This document shows positions 34,002 to 43,974 of a stretch of DNA of 64,000 nt, one piece after another; within the stretch, counting starts at the first letter, position 1, and each line of letters starts with the position of its first letter. Source of the DNA: Leptodontidium sp. MPI-SDFR-AT-0119 (Eukaryota > Ascomycota > Leotiomycetes > Helotiales > Leptodontidiaceae); NCBI GenBank assembly GCA_020726505.1, contig JAHLEZ010000024.1:310001-374000 (forward strand), in the 5' to 3' direction. The position numbers and the translations under genes are program-made. The notes under the pieces are model-generated. The model was not told the DNA's origin, made no database searches, and saw only the letters and a program-made list of their open reading frames with translations.

Positions 34002-34978
34002 GGCGTTTGCGATGAAGAGCAGCCGACCTAATGTTCCGAGCTATTGTGAAATTGCGGCAAGTGTTTCGTGACCGTGGCTTGTATATCTCTCACATTGCAT
34101 AAAAACAGCGTTAGGTATATTGTCATTCTAGAAGTGACAATACATAACAAGCCAGAACAAATAGCTCCCGTGATAAAGCATGCCTCCCCATGTCTAAAGT
34201 CTAAATAAACCCGGGTTTGCTAGCACGGGTGGGGCTTAGACGAGAAGGTGGGTAGAGGAGTTACTAGCATCCAACGGACCTCATGCGATCCCGAGCATCA
34301 GCTCCAACGGTCAAGAGTTGGAATTTATTTGAAATATCGAAACTAGATTTGCTTACATGCCTTGGTTTTGCTTTTAATCGGTTACAAAACGCAACTGGCC
34401 GTGACGCGTTATTTCCAGGTTAGTGAAACATCCAGATTGGATTAGCGTTAAGTGGGGAGGTCAGTCGCGCTGGGTGGGAAGACCAGTAGCTCGGGTGGGG
34501 AGACCAGTGGGTGGATGGGGAGAACGATTGCTCCTTGGTCAAGGTCGGTATTATGCGCTCTCGTGCAAGATGGCAACAAAAGTCAAACTCTTGTGTCTGC
34601 TAAGGAATTTCTGGCTAAAGGATCCTTCCCCTGATATACATCACGTGGCACCCACGACCAGACGCCGGCTCGCTTAATGTGGGCCATACCTCATTAAACG
34701 AGCTGGCGATTACTCGAGTATAAACAAATATCGAAAATCGGTTTGAACTCAATTATAATGTAACAGTGTAAGATTCGCATGGTGCTGATTGCTTGGCCGG
34801 CACTCCGTATATGTACCCCAGCAACTCATTGGCTACTCCATACCATCCAGCCAGCACCATCAAGGGACCCTCACTGAAAAGACATGCGTTATGCGGCTCG
34901 GGGTTCAGTTTGATTTCATAAGAACATGCATAGATAATTATCAGTATATTTGACACAAACCCGAGGTCCTCGACCTGC
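34002..34978. promoter_or_regulatory. DLH2 upstream / ALDH downstream region with G-rich array
   Basis: Contains the cluster motif at 34227-34234 (GGGTGGGG) and 34246-34253 (AGGTGGGT), and the array at 34452-34527. The right part is the 3' flank of the ALDH gene. ORFs over the array are repeats read as protein. Confidence 0.55.
34452..34527 (+). repeat. ~20-bp degenerate tandem repeat with GGGTGGGG core
   Basis: Successive units read GTGGGGAGGTCAGT, CTGGGTGGGAAGACCAGT, CGGGTGGGGAGACCAGT, GGGTGGATGGGGAGAAC. The unit GGGTGGGGAGACCAGT recurs, in opposite orientation, at 42055-42145 upstream of the hydroxyquinol dioxygenase. Confidence 0.75.
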
Positions 34979-36517
34979 TCAATCCTTCCAGGTAATGGTC
35001 TTTGTCTGGGTCCACTCATCCAATCCCTGGACACAATTGAAGCGCCCAAAGCCACTGCTCTTGACTCCTCCATGCGGCAGTGACGCATCGTCGTGCACTG
35101 TCATGGAATTTATATGCACGGCCCCAGACTGCAGCTGTCGGGCGATCCTGAGTGCTCTGCGCAAATCTTCTGTGAAAATAGCTGCACTGAGACCATATTC
35201 CGTATCATTGGCGAGTTTAATTGCTTCATCGTCGGAAGTGACAATGTATACTGACACAGTTGGCCCAAATGACTCCGTATAGTACAGGTCCATTTCTGGC
35301 GTGACTTTCTCGACGACGACGGGCCGCTTTTGAGAGGTAGAGGCCTCGCGCCTGTTGACATCCCCGTATACAATCTGCGCTCCTTTCGAAACTGCATCAT
35401 CTAACAGCTTCTTGTTCTTCTCCACGGGGATACCGGATAGAAGCTGCAATGCTTGCGCAGTCTCTTCCTTGCCCCCAAAGGTCTGGTCGATCGCCACTTT
35501 GAATGCTGCGCGAAATGCGTCTGCAACTTGGGAATGGACTATGATCCGCTCCGTGGACATACAGATCTGGCCAGCGTGCAGGAAAGCACCCTGGGCACAT
35601 TGCTGCGCCGCATTAAGAATATCGGCATCCTCGCAGACTATGGCCGGGGCCTTACCACCGAGTTCCAAGACAGCGGGCTTGAGGTAGCGACCAGCAAGAG
35701 ATGCAACAATGGAGCCAACAGCAGTCGAGCCCGTGAAATTGATTTTGCGAATGGCAGGATTAGCAATCAAGGCCCGAGTAATCTCTGCAGCGTCGGACTG
35801 TCGGTGATATAAGGTGTTCAGACAACCCGCTGGGAGACCCGCAGCGTGGAGGACTGAGGAAAGAGCCCAGTAAGTTGCTGGCGAAGCTTCGGCTCCTTTC
35901 AAGATCACCACATTGCCCCTAGCTAACGTTAGAATGTTACTTCGACGGAGAGATAGTATGGACACATACATGGCTAGTGGTTGGAGACACGCACGTAAAC
36001 CCAGTACGTATGGGGCATTCCATGGCGAAATTCCTAGAACAACTCCAAGTGGTTCTTTGCTGATTATAGCACTGCTGCCTTCCTCATCAACGACAGGCAT
36101 CACGGAGCTAGTTGCAACTTGAATTAAACCTGCCACGCTCTTGCAAGCCTTATAAGCTGCATTGTACTGGAATTCGAAAAACGCATTCGGTGCTCCCGTC
36201 TCAGAAACAGTCCAGTGTCGAAGCTCATCCCTCCTCCGAAGCATTTCTTCTGCGGCCCGGAGAAAGATATCTCGTCTGACATTAGGCTTTGTCTGCGACC
36301 AGGATTTAAAGGCTCTCTCGGCAGAAGAGATGGCGTTCGAGACGTCTTGTTCCGTAGCGGACGAGCATCGGTAGAGGAGACGTTGATCTGTAGCAGAGAA
36401 AACCTCAAATTGTGAAGTAGAGGTGACTTCTTTCCCATCGATCCAGAAGGGTATGCATGATGAGGAATCAAATCTCCGCTCGTTGCCCCCAGCGTTACTG
36501 TTCAGAACGGAGACCAT
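34979..36517 (-). CDS. aldehyde dehydrogenase (aromatic aldehyde type)
   Basis: NAD(P)-dependent oxidation of an aldehyde to the acid, best suited here to hydroxybenzaldehydes released by stilbene cleavage. The catalytic Cys is in GQICMSTER, the general-base Glu in VLELGGKAP, and the cofactor motifs are VLGISPWNAP and FTGSTAVG. It resembles the salicylaldehyde / vanillin dehydrogenase group. The frame is open throughout, but residues between PLAM and GNVVILKG include a 51 nt stretch (35919-35969) with GTATGTG, CTAAC and CTAG that is an in-frame intron: splicing gives PLAMGNVVILKG as in other ALDHs and 495 residues. It is divergent from the MDR oxidoreductase. Confidence 0.9.
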   Translation of the reverse strand: MVSVLNSNAGGNERRFDSSSCIPFWIDGKEVTSTSQFEVFSATDQRLLYRCSSATEQDVSNAISSAERAFKSWSQTKPNVRRDIFLRAAEEMLRRRDELRHWTVSETGAPNAFFEFQYNAAYKACKSVAGLIQVATSSVMPVVDEEGSSAIISKEPLGVVLGISPWNAPYVLGLRACLQPLAMYVSILSLRRSNILTLARGNVVILKGAEASPATYWALSSVLHAAGLPAGCLNTLYHRQSDAAEITRALIANPAIRKINFTGSTAVGSIVASLAGRYLKPAVLELGGKAPAIVCEDADILNAAQQCAQGAFLHAGQICMSTERIIVHSQVADAFRAAFKVAIDQTFGGKEETAQALQLLSGIPVEKNKKLLDDAVSKGAQIVYGDVNRREASTSQKRPVVVEKVTPEMDLYYTESFGPTVSVYIVTSDDEAIKLANDTEYGLSAAIFTEDLRRALRIARQLQSGAVHINSMTVHDDASLPHGGVKSSGFGRFNCVQGLDEWTQTKTITWKD

Positions 36518-36952
36518 TTTGAAGCTTTATTCGAGTAAGCGATGGATCGATAATTACTGAAGAACAAGGGTAAGAGAGGGAATAATAATGATGGGGCTGT
36601 GCTGAAATACTTATCTGTCGTTTCGCACGAAGAGCGATTGTAGATGCCCGACCTAATAGGCAGTGGTAGCGAGTGGGTTCCAGGGGCCTGGGAAGGCGGC
36701 CGGCGCAGGTGGGACAGGGTGGAACAGGTGGAATTAGTGGCTGAAGGGAAGGATCAACAAATTTCATAGAGGTCTTTTGTTAAAAATTGATTGCAACTAC
36801 AGGTAAGGTTTATCGTGGATAGTGGACGATGGTGGCGCTAGGTGGGGACTCAAGCACATCAATCCAGAGGCATATCTCGATATAAATGGTCGACCTTACA
36901 CGATGGACATTCGACCACACAGACAAATCACGCTGCTTGTTCTTCGTTCATC
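36518..36952. promoter_or_regulatory. divergent promoter ALDH / MDR
   Basis: Head-to-head region of 435 bp with cluster motifs GTGGGTT 36673-36679, AGGTGGGA 36708-36715 and AGGTGGGGA 36840-36848. Confidence 0.55.
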
Positions 36953-38092
36953 ATGGGTTCCTCAACTCCAAACACAAACCGCGGTGTATGGTTGTCTTCC
37001 TATTCAACACGTGCCAAAGTCATTGACCTCCCTATGCCTCAGGCTGGGCCAGGATCGGCGGTCATCGAGGTCCTTGCTAGTCTTATCACTCCATTCTCAA
37101 AATACATTCATGATGGATCTCTGGCCGTGTACAACCTGACCCTTCCGCTGGTCCCAAACCCCGGGAATATTGGCCGCGTACAATCTGCCGGCCCCGATTC
37201 CGTTTATCTGAAGCCCGGCGACTTGGTTTACTACAACCCGTGGATCAAAGCACGGGATGACCCCACGGTCAGCATCATTCAGGGTCATCATGGAGGAGAA
37301 GGACCTAGTGGGGCTAAACTTATGACCGGAGAATGGAGAGATGGTTCTCTTCAGCAGTACCAGAAAGTGCCACTTGAAGGGCTATTCGTTCTTGACGAAG
37401 CACGCCTATGCGGAGAATTGGGATATCAACCTGCAGAGCTCAAGGAAATTTCTTTGCAATCAATGGTCTACGCTGCACTAGTTGAAGCGGGCAGCCTCCA
37501 GGCGGGAGACACTGTGATTATTGGCCCAGCCACTGGCACGTTCAGCTCCATCGCAGTCGAGGTAGCACTTATCCTAGGCGCAAATGTCATAGCTCTCGGT
37601 CGGAGCGAGGAGAAGCTAGGACAACTACGACAGAAGCTCGGGAATCCAGATCGATTGAAATATGTCGCCATGACAGGTGATAACGACGTAGACTCTGCTG
37701 CCATCCTCAAGGCCACACCCAGTGGAGCAGGAGCGGAGATATTCAACGATTGGTCTTCAGGATCATTGCACTCACCACCGTATTTCTCAGCCGCTTTTCG
37801 TGCTGTTAAGCAAGATGGAAGGGTTGTGCTGAGTGGTGCTCCGTCTGGCACCATTGAGATCCCGTACACCTTGGCTATGCACAAGAATATCAAGATTCAA
37901 GGCAAACTCATGGCCAATCGCGGAGCAATCGAATCAACGATTAAGCTCATCACCTCGGGAGTCCTGAAGGTGGGGAGGAAGGGAGGTGCAGAGGTATCCA
38001 TTTTCAATATTGATCAATTTGGTGAGGCTGAGGATTTTGCAGCAAAGCATGGGGGATGGAAAAACTATACCTATATAACACCTAACCTTTAA
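36953..38092 (+). CDS. MDR-superfamily (quinone-reductase-like) oxidoreductase
   Basis: Intronless, 379 residues. NAD(P)H-dependent medium-chain dehydrogenase/reductase. The Rossmann part is TVIIGPATGTFSSIAVEVALILGANVIALGR, and the late VVLSGAPSG and KIQGKLMANR strands follow. I do not see the zinc-binding Cys/His set of alcohol dehydrogenases, so a zinc-free reductase of a quinone or enone is more likely than an alcohol dehydrogenase. The region before 36953 is in frame but starts without a likely ATG, and the ATG at 36953 precedes GSSTPNTNRGVWLSSYSTRAKVIDLP, the usual domain start. It is divergent from ALDH; reduction of a quinoid intermediate would fit the pathway. Confidence 0.8.
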   Translation: MGSSTPNTNRGVWLSSYSTRAKVIDLPMPQAGPGSAVIEVLASLITPFSKYIHDGSLAVYNLTLPLVPNPGNIGRVQSAGPDSVYLKPGDLVYYNPWIKARDDPTVSIIQGHHGGEGPSGAKLMTGEWRDGSLQQYQKVPLEGLFVLDEARLCGELGYQPAELKEISLQSMVYAALVEAGSLQAGDTVIIGPATGTFSSIAVEVALILGANVIALGRSEEKLGQLRQKLGNPDRLKYVAMTGDNDVDSAAILKATPSGAGAEIFNDWSSGSLHSPPYFSAAFRAVKQDGRVVLSGAPSGTIEIPYTLAMHKNIKIQGKLMANRGAIESTIKLITSGVLKVGRKGGAEVSIFNIDQFGEAEDFAAKHGGWKNYTYITPNL

Positions 38093-38945
38093 CCAAAGTC
38101 TCAGAATCTGAACTTGTATAGACGGCTATGTACTGTACAATGCATGATTGTGCCAATTCATCAATGTCATCCAATTCAAATTCAGCGTCCTGAATACCAA
38201 CCTCAAATCTACCAGTGTGTATGGCAGTAGAAGCAACCGTAGTATCACCTACATTACTATGAGTCTGACAGATTGATGACAGACTATATATCAAAGCGTG
38301 CTCTCGCCAAGCCCCAGGCTCATATTTGTCAGGATGTTTGAGTTCAAGCCTCTGCATCAATATTGCAGTCGATGATAGGCCGTTTTGTACCGCAAAATTC
38401 CGTATTACAGACGGCTGAAGGACTGCTGGGGCAGAGCTAGAAGGAAGTTCCCATAACGAAGTGTCCCGGCGAGTATTTGACGATTCAACACGTGATCCCG
38501 ACCCTCCCAAAGCACCTTCGACCTGCCTTTACCTTTTACTTTCATTGGGTTTAAGAGCGGTATTAGCGGAGAAAAGGTAACTTCAAGGGGCGAACATAGA
38601 TTTGCCTACTGTGTCTTCCAGCCCGTCTCCAATAAGGTCACGTATAAAACCCAACCCTAGTGGCAGCACTATGGATACCCCACCGAAGCCACCTATGCCC
38701 ACTTGCACCCACCTGTACCCACCTGTACCCACCGGTTTATTAGACAGATTCTAATCGGTTGGAAAGGGGGGGAAGAGCACAGCGTGGGGTATGGGGTATG
38801 GGGTATGGTAGATGCCTCCTCAGGGCTGGAACGAATGCCGAAACTTGCGTGCGCAAGAAATTGTACAGAAGGCCATGCCCCGATAACCGCATGTATTAGT
38901 ACACTCTCAGTTTCCTCCAGGCCAATCTGTGAAAGCACAAGCAAA
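38093..38945. promoter_or_regulatory. P450-2 upstream region with ACCCACCTGT array
   Basis: The cluster motif occurs as CCCCACC 38678-38684 and three times in a 10-bp tandem, ACCCACCTGT / ACCCACCTGT / ACCCACCGG (38707-38735). A minus-strand open frame (38082-38510) without ATG start overlaps the MDR 3' end; it might be a gene relic but has no recognised family. Confidence 0.55.
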
Positions 38946-40683
38946 ATGTCTTTTCCTCTTTTCTGTACTGACTTTCTTTCCTCTTCTACGAGAATCATCT
39001 CTACCCTTCCAGGTTCCATTCTGGCTGCTATCATTCTCTGGCCGCTATGCTGCTACATTATATACCAACGATTTTGGCATCCCCTCGCCAGCTACCCGGG
39101 GCCCTGGATAGCTTCTTGCACAAATGTCTGGAAAGCTTACTATGTGTACAATCTTGCGTTCCATGAGAAGATGGTGGAAGCTCATCAGCGATATGGTTCA
39201 GTTGTACGAGTTGGGCCGAATCATCTGCACTTTTGGAGTGCCGATGCAATTGCTCCTATCTACAAAGCAGGAAAGTCCGTGGGTAAAACGGAGTTCTATG
39301 ATGCCTTTACAACTTTCAATCCCAATCTCTTTGGAGGAAGAGATGAAGCAGTAAGTAGGCCCCGTCACTCGTACTTCAACCATCCATGGACTGATGACGA
39401 ATAATTGGCTGATGTTTTACTCCTGTAGATTCACGCTAAACGCCGACGCCAACTTTCTCATGCCTTTTCACAGGCGTCCATTGAGAGAATGGAAGACATT
39501 ATAGACGGGCAAATTGAAATCCTCATCCATCATCTCAAAGGACTAGCCAAGTCTGGCGATGCCTTTGACCTGAAAACGATCATAGCTTGCTTTGTCCTGG
39601 ACATCCTTGGTGAGGTAGCATTCAGTAGGACCTTCAATGCACAAGTAACAGGAGGGGCGGGAGAAATAGAAGCCATCAATGACCATGTCTACCTGTCCTG
39701 TGTGATCGGAGAATTACCATGTCAAGGTCTCCTGAAAACACTAGTCGCTTGGTCACCATTTCCTTGGATCCGTCGCCTGCTCAAGAGCAGAGCACATCTC
39801 AAATCCACGTGTGAAGACTGTGTCAAGCACAACTTGGAAAATCGATCCCAACGCCCTGATTTGCTTGCTAGTCTCATCATTGCGACGGATCCCGAGACTG
39901 GAGAAAAATTGACCGAGTTGGATATAAACACAGAAGCATTTGCTATGCTGTAAGCTATATTCTCTTCTCTACTGATGAGGTCTGTTGACTAATTGTACAT
40001 CTAGTATCGCTGGTTCCCACTCAACGTCCGGTACACTTACCTTGTTGTTATGGCGCCTGCTACACAACCCAGATATTCTTGCCAATGTAGTACAAGAACT
40101 GGATGAAGCTCTTGGGCCCCTTCCTCAGGGAAAGATTGCATATCCAGTCAAGGGCCTAGACGCTCGCCTCACATACCTATCGGCCTGCATCCGCGAGAAC
40201 TTTCGCATCAATCCTGTCTTCTCAATGAATTTATGGCGCCAAGTGCATTCTCTTGAGGGTGCTCAAATTGGGGGTCACATGGTGCCTCACGGAGTAAGTC
40301 ACATTTTACTTCACTATCCAACAAGGTATATGCATGAGCCCAAGCTGATCTCCTTTTCTCATCAGACAAATGTTTGTATCTCGAACTACGTGACACACCA
40401 TAACCCAGAGATTTGGGGCCAAGATCATGACGTGTACAAGCCCGACCGCTTCATCAACACAGATGGCTCAAATCAAGACAGATACTTGCTTCATTTCAGT
40501 GTTGGCCATCGGATGTGTATTGGACGAAATTTGGCCATGACTAATATCCTCAAGACGACGACCACCATATTGAGCATGTTTGAAATTGAACCTCTATCAA
40601 AGGACCCCGAAGTACGCTTACGAAGCGCTGGCATTGGAGAGATGGAAGGTAAATTCTGGTGCAGAATAAAAACAAAGGTCTAA
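38946..40683 (+). CDS. cytochrome P450 monooxygenase 2 (CYP53-like)
   Basis: Membrane-anchored P450. Exons 38946-39350, 39429-39949, 40005-40293, 40366-40683 give 510 residues. The hydrophobic anchor is SILAAIILWPLCCYIIY. The N-terminal half resembles benzoate para-hydroxylase (CYP53): YGSVVRVGPNHLHFWSAD, TEFYDAFTTFNPNLFGGRD, then AKRRRQLSHAFS. The I-helix is IAGSHSTSGTLT, an unusual form of AGxxTT. ExxR is IRENFR. The haem loop is FSVGHRMCIGRNLA. CYP53 enzymes hydroxylate benzoate at the para position and can demethylate methoxybenzoates. The frame begins upstream at 38703, but that start is not an ATG, and the hydrophobic anchor supports 38946. No other cluster gene is so close to benzoate metabolism. 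Confidence 0.88.
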
Positions 40684-41020
40684 TCAACGAGGTGTGCAAA
40701 AGGAAGAATTCGATAGAATGTAAAATATGAGAACGCTCCTTTTCAACGTCGTCGAATCAAAGATGAGGTTGGAACTACTTTCGAGGTTTCTAGGTTTTCG
40801 GTGCAAAGGACGAGTTCCCCCTAGACTGGGTGGTCGAACAGGTCAATTATCTTGAATATTTTGCAGATAATTTGGACCAAAATAAACTTGCCTGTGTTTA
40901 AAGTGCATAGAAGATGGCCAAACTGTACTTTATCCTGCTGTGAGATCACTTCCATGCCACAATCCACGTTATCCTATGCCAAGCCGAAACTTCAGGTGAG
41001 CTCGTGGTTATATTGGAAAG
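40684..41020. other. intergenic, converging 3' ends
   Basis: Between P450-2 and SnoaL2 stops, 337 bp. Nothing recognised. Confidence 0.5.
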
Positions 41021-41764
41021 CTAAATATCGATCTCCTTGCCCTCCACCCAGTCCTTCGCCTGCCAGTACAAAAGGTCATGTTTCTGCCCATTTATATTAT
41101 CGGCTTCCCTCCGATGCCCAGGGAGGTCTAGCAAGACCTGTATTCCCATTGTTTCCTCTTGGCAATATCCAAGATAGCGATATCCACTTGGAAATTTGGC
41201 CAGCTTCTCTTCGCTGAGAGCCGGAATCTTCTGCGGATTGACGGGAATCAATTTGTCCTTCTCATACCAGTGCCGTGCAAACCGGGCCCGCCATTCACCA
41301 TCAAACGGTGAGCCTGCGGGCTCCTTCTGCCAAAAGAAAATAAATCGGCAATCGGATTCTGCATCCACCTCACAAGTCCTGTCCTTTTTGTGGCCGGCCT
41401 GTGGCAGCGTAAAGCGTTGTGTGATTGTGGCTTTCATTTTGGTCACTGCTCTCGTAGCTTCGGGGTTGATATCCGTCGTTGACCCATGAATCCGATGCAT
41501 GATGAAGGCCCCTTTATCCATACCCGCTTTTGATCCTTCAATGAATTTTGCGTAGTGAGTACGGCCTGTCCAGGTAGTGTAGATATACGCATCGGGATGG
41601 AAGATCGAGACTAGATTCTCCCATTCGCATGCGTCCCGGTAGCAAGGCCACCCTTCAGCCAGTTCTCTCAATTTGTATCGCTCAAGCGCAAGATGATCGG
41701 GCCCATTATTCCTGACTGCATTCTTCGGATGTGATCCCTCTGGAAGAGAATGCAAGTCAGGCAT
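41021..41764 (-). CDS. SnoaL-like (NTF2-fold) protein 2
   Basis: Intronless, 247 residues from the ATG at 41764 (the longer frame starts with TTG). The segment [48 protein letters not shown] is the classical SnoaL_4 pattern: a helix with a conserved W and C, then D-A-Y-I-Y-T-T-W. The middle part has paired His residues (MHRIHG) often seen near the pocket. The C-terminal third is charged and probably loops around the barrel. Function in the pathway cannot be read; a ring-opening isomerase, lyase or dehydratase are possible. It is divergent from the hydroxyquinol dioxygenase, which suggests that it acts close to ring cleavage. Confidence 0.8.
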   Translation of the reverse strand: MPDLHSLPEGSHPKNAVRNNGPDHLALERYKLRELAEGWPCYRDACEWENLVSIFHPDAYIYTTWTGRTHYAKFIEGSKAGMDKGAFIMHRIHGSTTDINPEATRAVTKMKATITQRFTLPQAGHKKDRTCEVDAESDCRFIFFWQKEPAGSPFDGEWRARFARHWYEKDKLIPVNPQKIPALSEEKLAKFPSGYRYLGYCQEETMGIQVLLDLPGHRREADNINGQKHDLLYWQAKDWVEGKEIDI

Positions 41765-42565
41765 CTTGGTCAATTCGGTGAAGTGTTGAAGTAGGGTAAA
41801 GTGATGCTGAGGAAGCTGGTTCGGATATTGGCGGAGTGGCGAAGCGGGAGGAGGATGGATTTCTGCGTCGTCGGCTGTTTTGACTTCTGGAGACGTGTGA
41901 TTATTTTGTAGGCAACGCCAACAACTTCAGCGCCGGGGATGGGATCATGGAAGCCCCACAATGCATTGGACAGGTGCCTTATCCAGTAAAGTAAGTAGCA
42001 CCTTTGAGCATCTTTTGCAAGAGCGGGGAGCCAGTCTAACCCGTCCAGCGACCGGGTTTCCCACCCAGCGATTGGACTCCCCACCCAGCAACTGATCTCC
42101 GCCAGGCTGCTCTCCACCCAGTGACAACCGGTCTCCCACCCAGCTACAACTCGAACAGCTAGGTTGTATTTGCAGTTGCGAGCGCAGTTGAGGCGACCGC
42201 AGATTAATGAAATGGGCATTTACCGGATCCGCAAACTTTTTTGAGAAAAAAAAGTAGGGATCGAATGCTACTTTGGACGAATTATTACGTGAAAATAAAC
42301 TTATTGTTTTGTTGTAATTAATTATGAAATGATTTCTCCACCGAGGCTTGGCTCGGCCAACTTCTCTGGTGGGGTTGAATAAGAACAAGCAGATCACCTT
42401 GCAATTTCTCCTCTCTCTATTACTTCAATTGCAGCAGAATCAAAGCTTGAGAAACACACCCAAACACCGGAAACACCCCGCATCAACACCACACCCAAAG
42501 TATATAGCTCCCTTTCGGACCTTTTCAAAGCTCCTAGAGTTCCCAAGATTACACCAACCCTCAAG
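41765..42565. promoter_or_regulatory. divergent promoter SnoaL2 / hydroxyquinol dioxygenase with G-rich array
   Basis: 801 bp. On the minus strand it carries tandem GGGTGGG units: CCCACCC 42060-42066, CCCCACCC 42079-42086, CCACCC 42114-42119, CCCACCC 42135-42141. ORFs over this area are repeat artefacts. Confidence 0.6.
42055..42145 (-). repeat. ~20-bp degenerate tandem repeat with GGGTGGGG core
   Basis: Read on the minus strand: GCTGGGTGGGAGACCGGT, CTGGGTGGAGAGCAG, GCTGGGTGGGGAGTCC, GCTGGGTGGGAAACC. Same unit family as 34452-34527 (GCTGGGTGGGGAGACCAGT), so the two promoters share an ancestral array. Confidence 0.75.
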
Positions 42566-43615
42566 ATGGATCCCTCAAAAGTCAACGTCCCTCCAATGAA
42601 GGACCTTACCATTGACAACATCACCGAGAATACCGTTGCTATAAACTCTCAATCCTCAGATCAACGCCTTACATATGTCATGGAGAGATTGGTTACACAT
42701 CTCCATGATTTCGCTCGAGAGATAAGACTAAGTACAACGGAATGGATGGCAGCGCTGAACTTCTTAGTGCGAGTTGGGCAGATTAGCACAGATGTGCGAC
42801 ACGTATGCTTGCCTCTCTAAACGTCCGGACTCTGCTGATGTATTCTAGGAATTTATTCTTCTCTCCGATATCCTTGGTCTGTCACTCTTGGTCGATGCAA
42901 TCGATCATCCAAAGCCACCCGCAAGTACAGAAGGCTCTGTTCTTGGTCCCTTTCACACCCACGAAGCCCAAACCCTTGAGCACGGTGATCTTATGTCGCA
43001 AGATACCGCAGGCGAGCCCTGTCTGGTAGTCTGTACGGTCAAAGACGTCAAGGGTAACCCGATCGAGGACGTTAAAGTTGATATCTGGGAGACAGATAGT
43101 ACAGGTCATTATGATGTGCAACATGCGGATAGGACTGGGCCTGATGGGAGATGTATCATGAAGAGTAATAAAGAGGGGGTCTTTTGGTTCAAAGCTATCG
43201 TTCCAGTCCCATATCCAATTCCCCATGACGGCCCTGTTGGGCAGCTTTTGAAGTTGTTGAACAGACATCCTTGGAGGCCGGCGCATATACATTTCATGTT
43301 TGAGAAGAAGGGGTGGGACCATTTGATTACGTGAGTTATCTATCTCTGAACGTAGCGGGCTTTCAGGGTTCCAACTACTGATTGCTTCCATGTAGTGCTT
43401 TATATCTTCGAAACGATCCTTACGAGACATCCGATGCTGTCTTTGGTGTCAAAGAGTCTCTTATCGTTGAATTCGTGCCTGCGGACGTAGAGATAGCAGA
43501 GAAATATGGGGTCAGGGGAGGAAGCAAAGTATTGAAATATGATTTCGTGTTAATTGATGAGACAGAAACAGAACGGTTACGAGATGAGAATGCGTTGAAA
43601 GCTCTCAAGTCATAA
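42566..43615 (+). CDS. intradiol ring-cleavage dioxygenase, hydroxyquinol 1,2-dioxygenase type
   Basis: Fe(III) enzyme that opens the ring of hydroxyquinol (1,2,4-trihydroxybenzene) between two hydroxyls, giving maleylacetate. Exons 42566-42802, 42849-43330, 43396-43615 give 312 residues. An N-terminal helical dimerisation domain precedes VLGPFHTHEA, the family start of the catalytic domain. Iron ligands: Tyr167 (STGHYDVQ), Tyr201 (VPYPIPHDGPVG), His225 and His227 (RPAHIHFMF), with the classic 34/24/2 spacing. NDPYETSDAVFGVKESL matches hydroxyquinol rather than protocatechuate enzymes; a catechol 1,2-dioxygenase is the alternative. The neighbouring maleylacetate reductase supports the hydroxyquinol reading. 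Confidence 0.92.
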
Positions 43616-43974
43616 GGGCGGAAGGTCAAGTTATTGAATCATCTGCCGGTTCCAGATTTGGATTGAGTGCAAATAAACACATTGAATTTAATCTAGTTGA
43701 AAGACGAATATTGCATATACGTGCTCTCCAGTATCATGTACCACACAATCTCTTATTGAGACCTTGAAACGCACTTTTAAATCACAAAATTTAAATGCTT
43801 CAACTGATTAGTAGATTACAAGTTGAGATAAACTGACTGACTTGAACATGTCCGAAGCAACTGACTGAATCAGACTGAAACTATTTGCTAAATTTATAGT
43901 CCTGACTTAAAGCCACTGACTGATTAGCCACTTTACAAGACAGTCTATGAATATGTTTCTGTGTATTAGATAAG
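43616..43974. other. intergenic, converging 3' ends
   Basis: 359 AT-rich bases between the dioxygenase and the maleylacetate reductase stops. A short CTGACTGA-type repetition occurs around 43830-43925. No gene. Confidence 0.5.

Noticed and set aside
34452..34527. CRISPR-like array
   Set aside because: Units are short, degenerate and contiguous without unique spacers, and the genome is fungal.
34423..34677. 84-aa and 60-aa plus-strand ORFs
   Set aside because: Glycine/Arg/Trp-rich peptides caused by the GGGTGGG repeat units.
38703..38945. Upstream extension of P450-2
   Set aside because: The extended frame starts without an ATG and covers the promoter array; the hydrophobic anchor begins after the ATG at 38946.
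41770..42397. Two overlapping 149-150-aa minus-strand ORFs
   Set aside because: They run through the tandem G-rich array; repeated SLGG/WVGN-type peptides come from the DNA repeat, not from a protein family.
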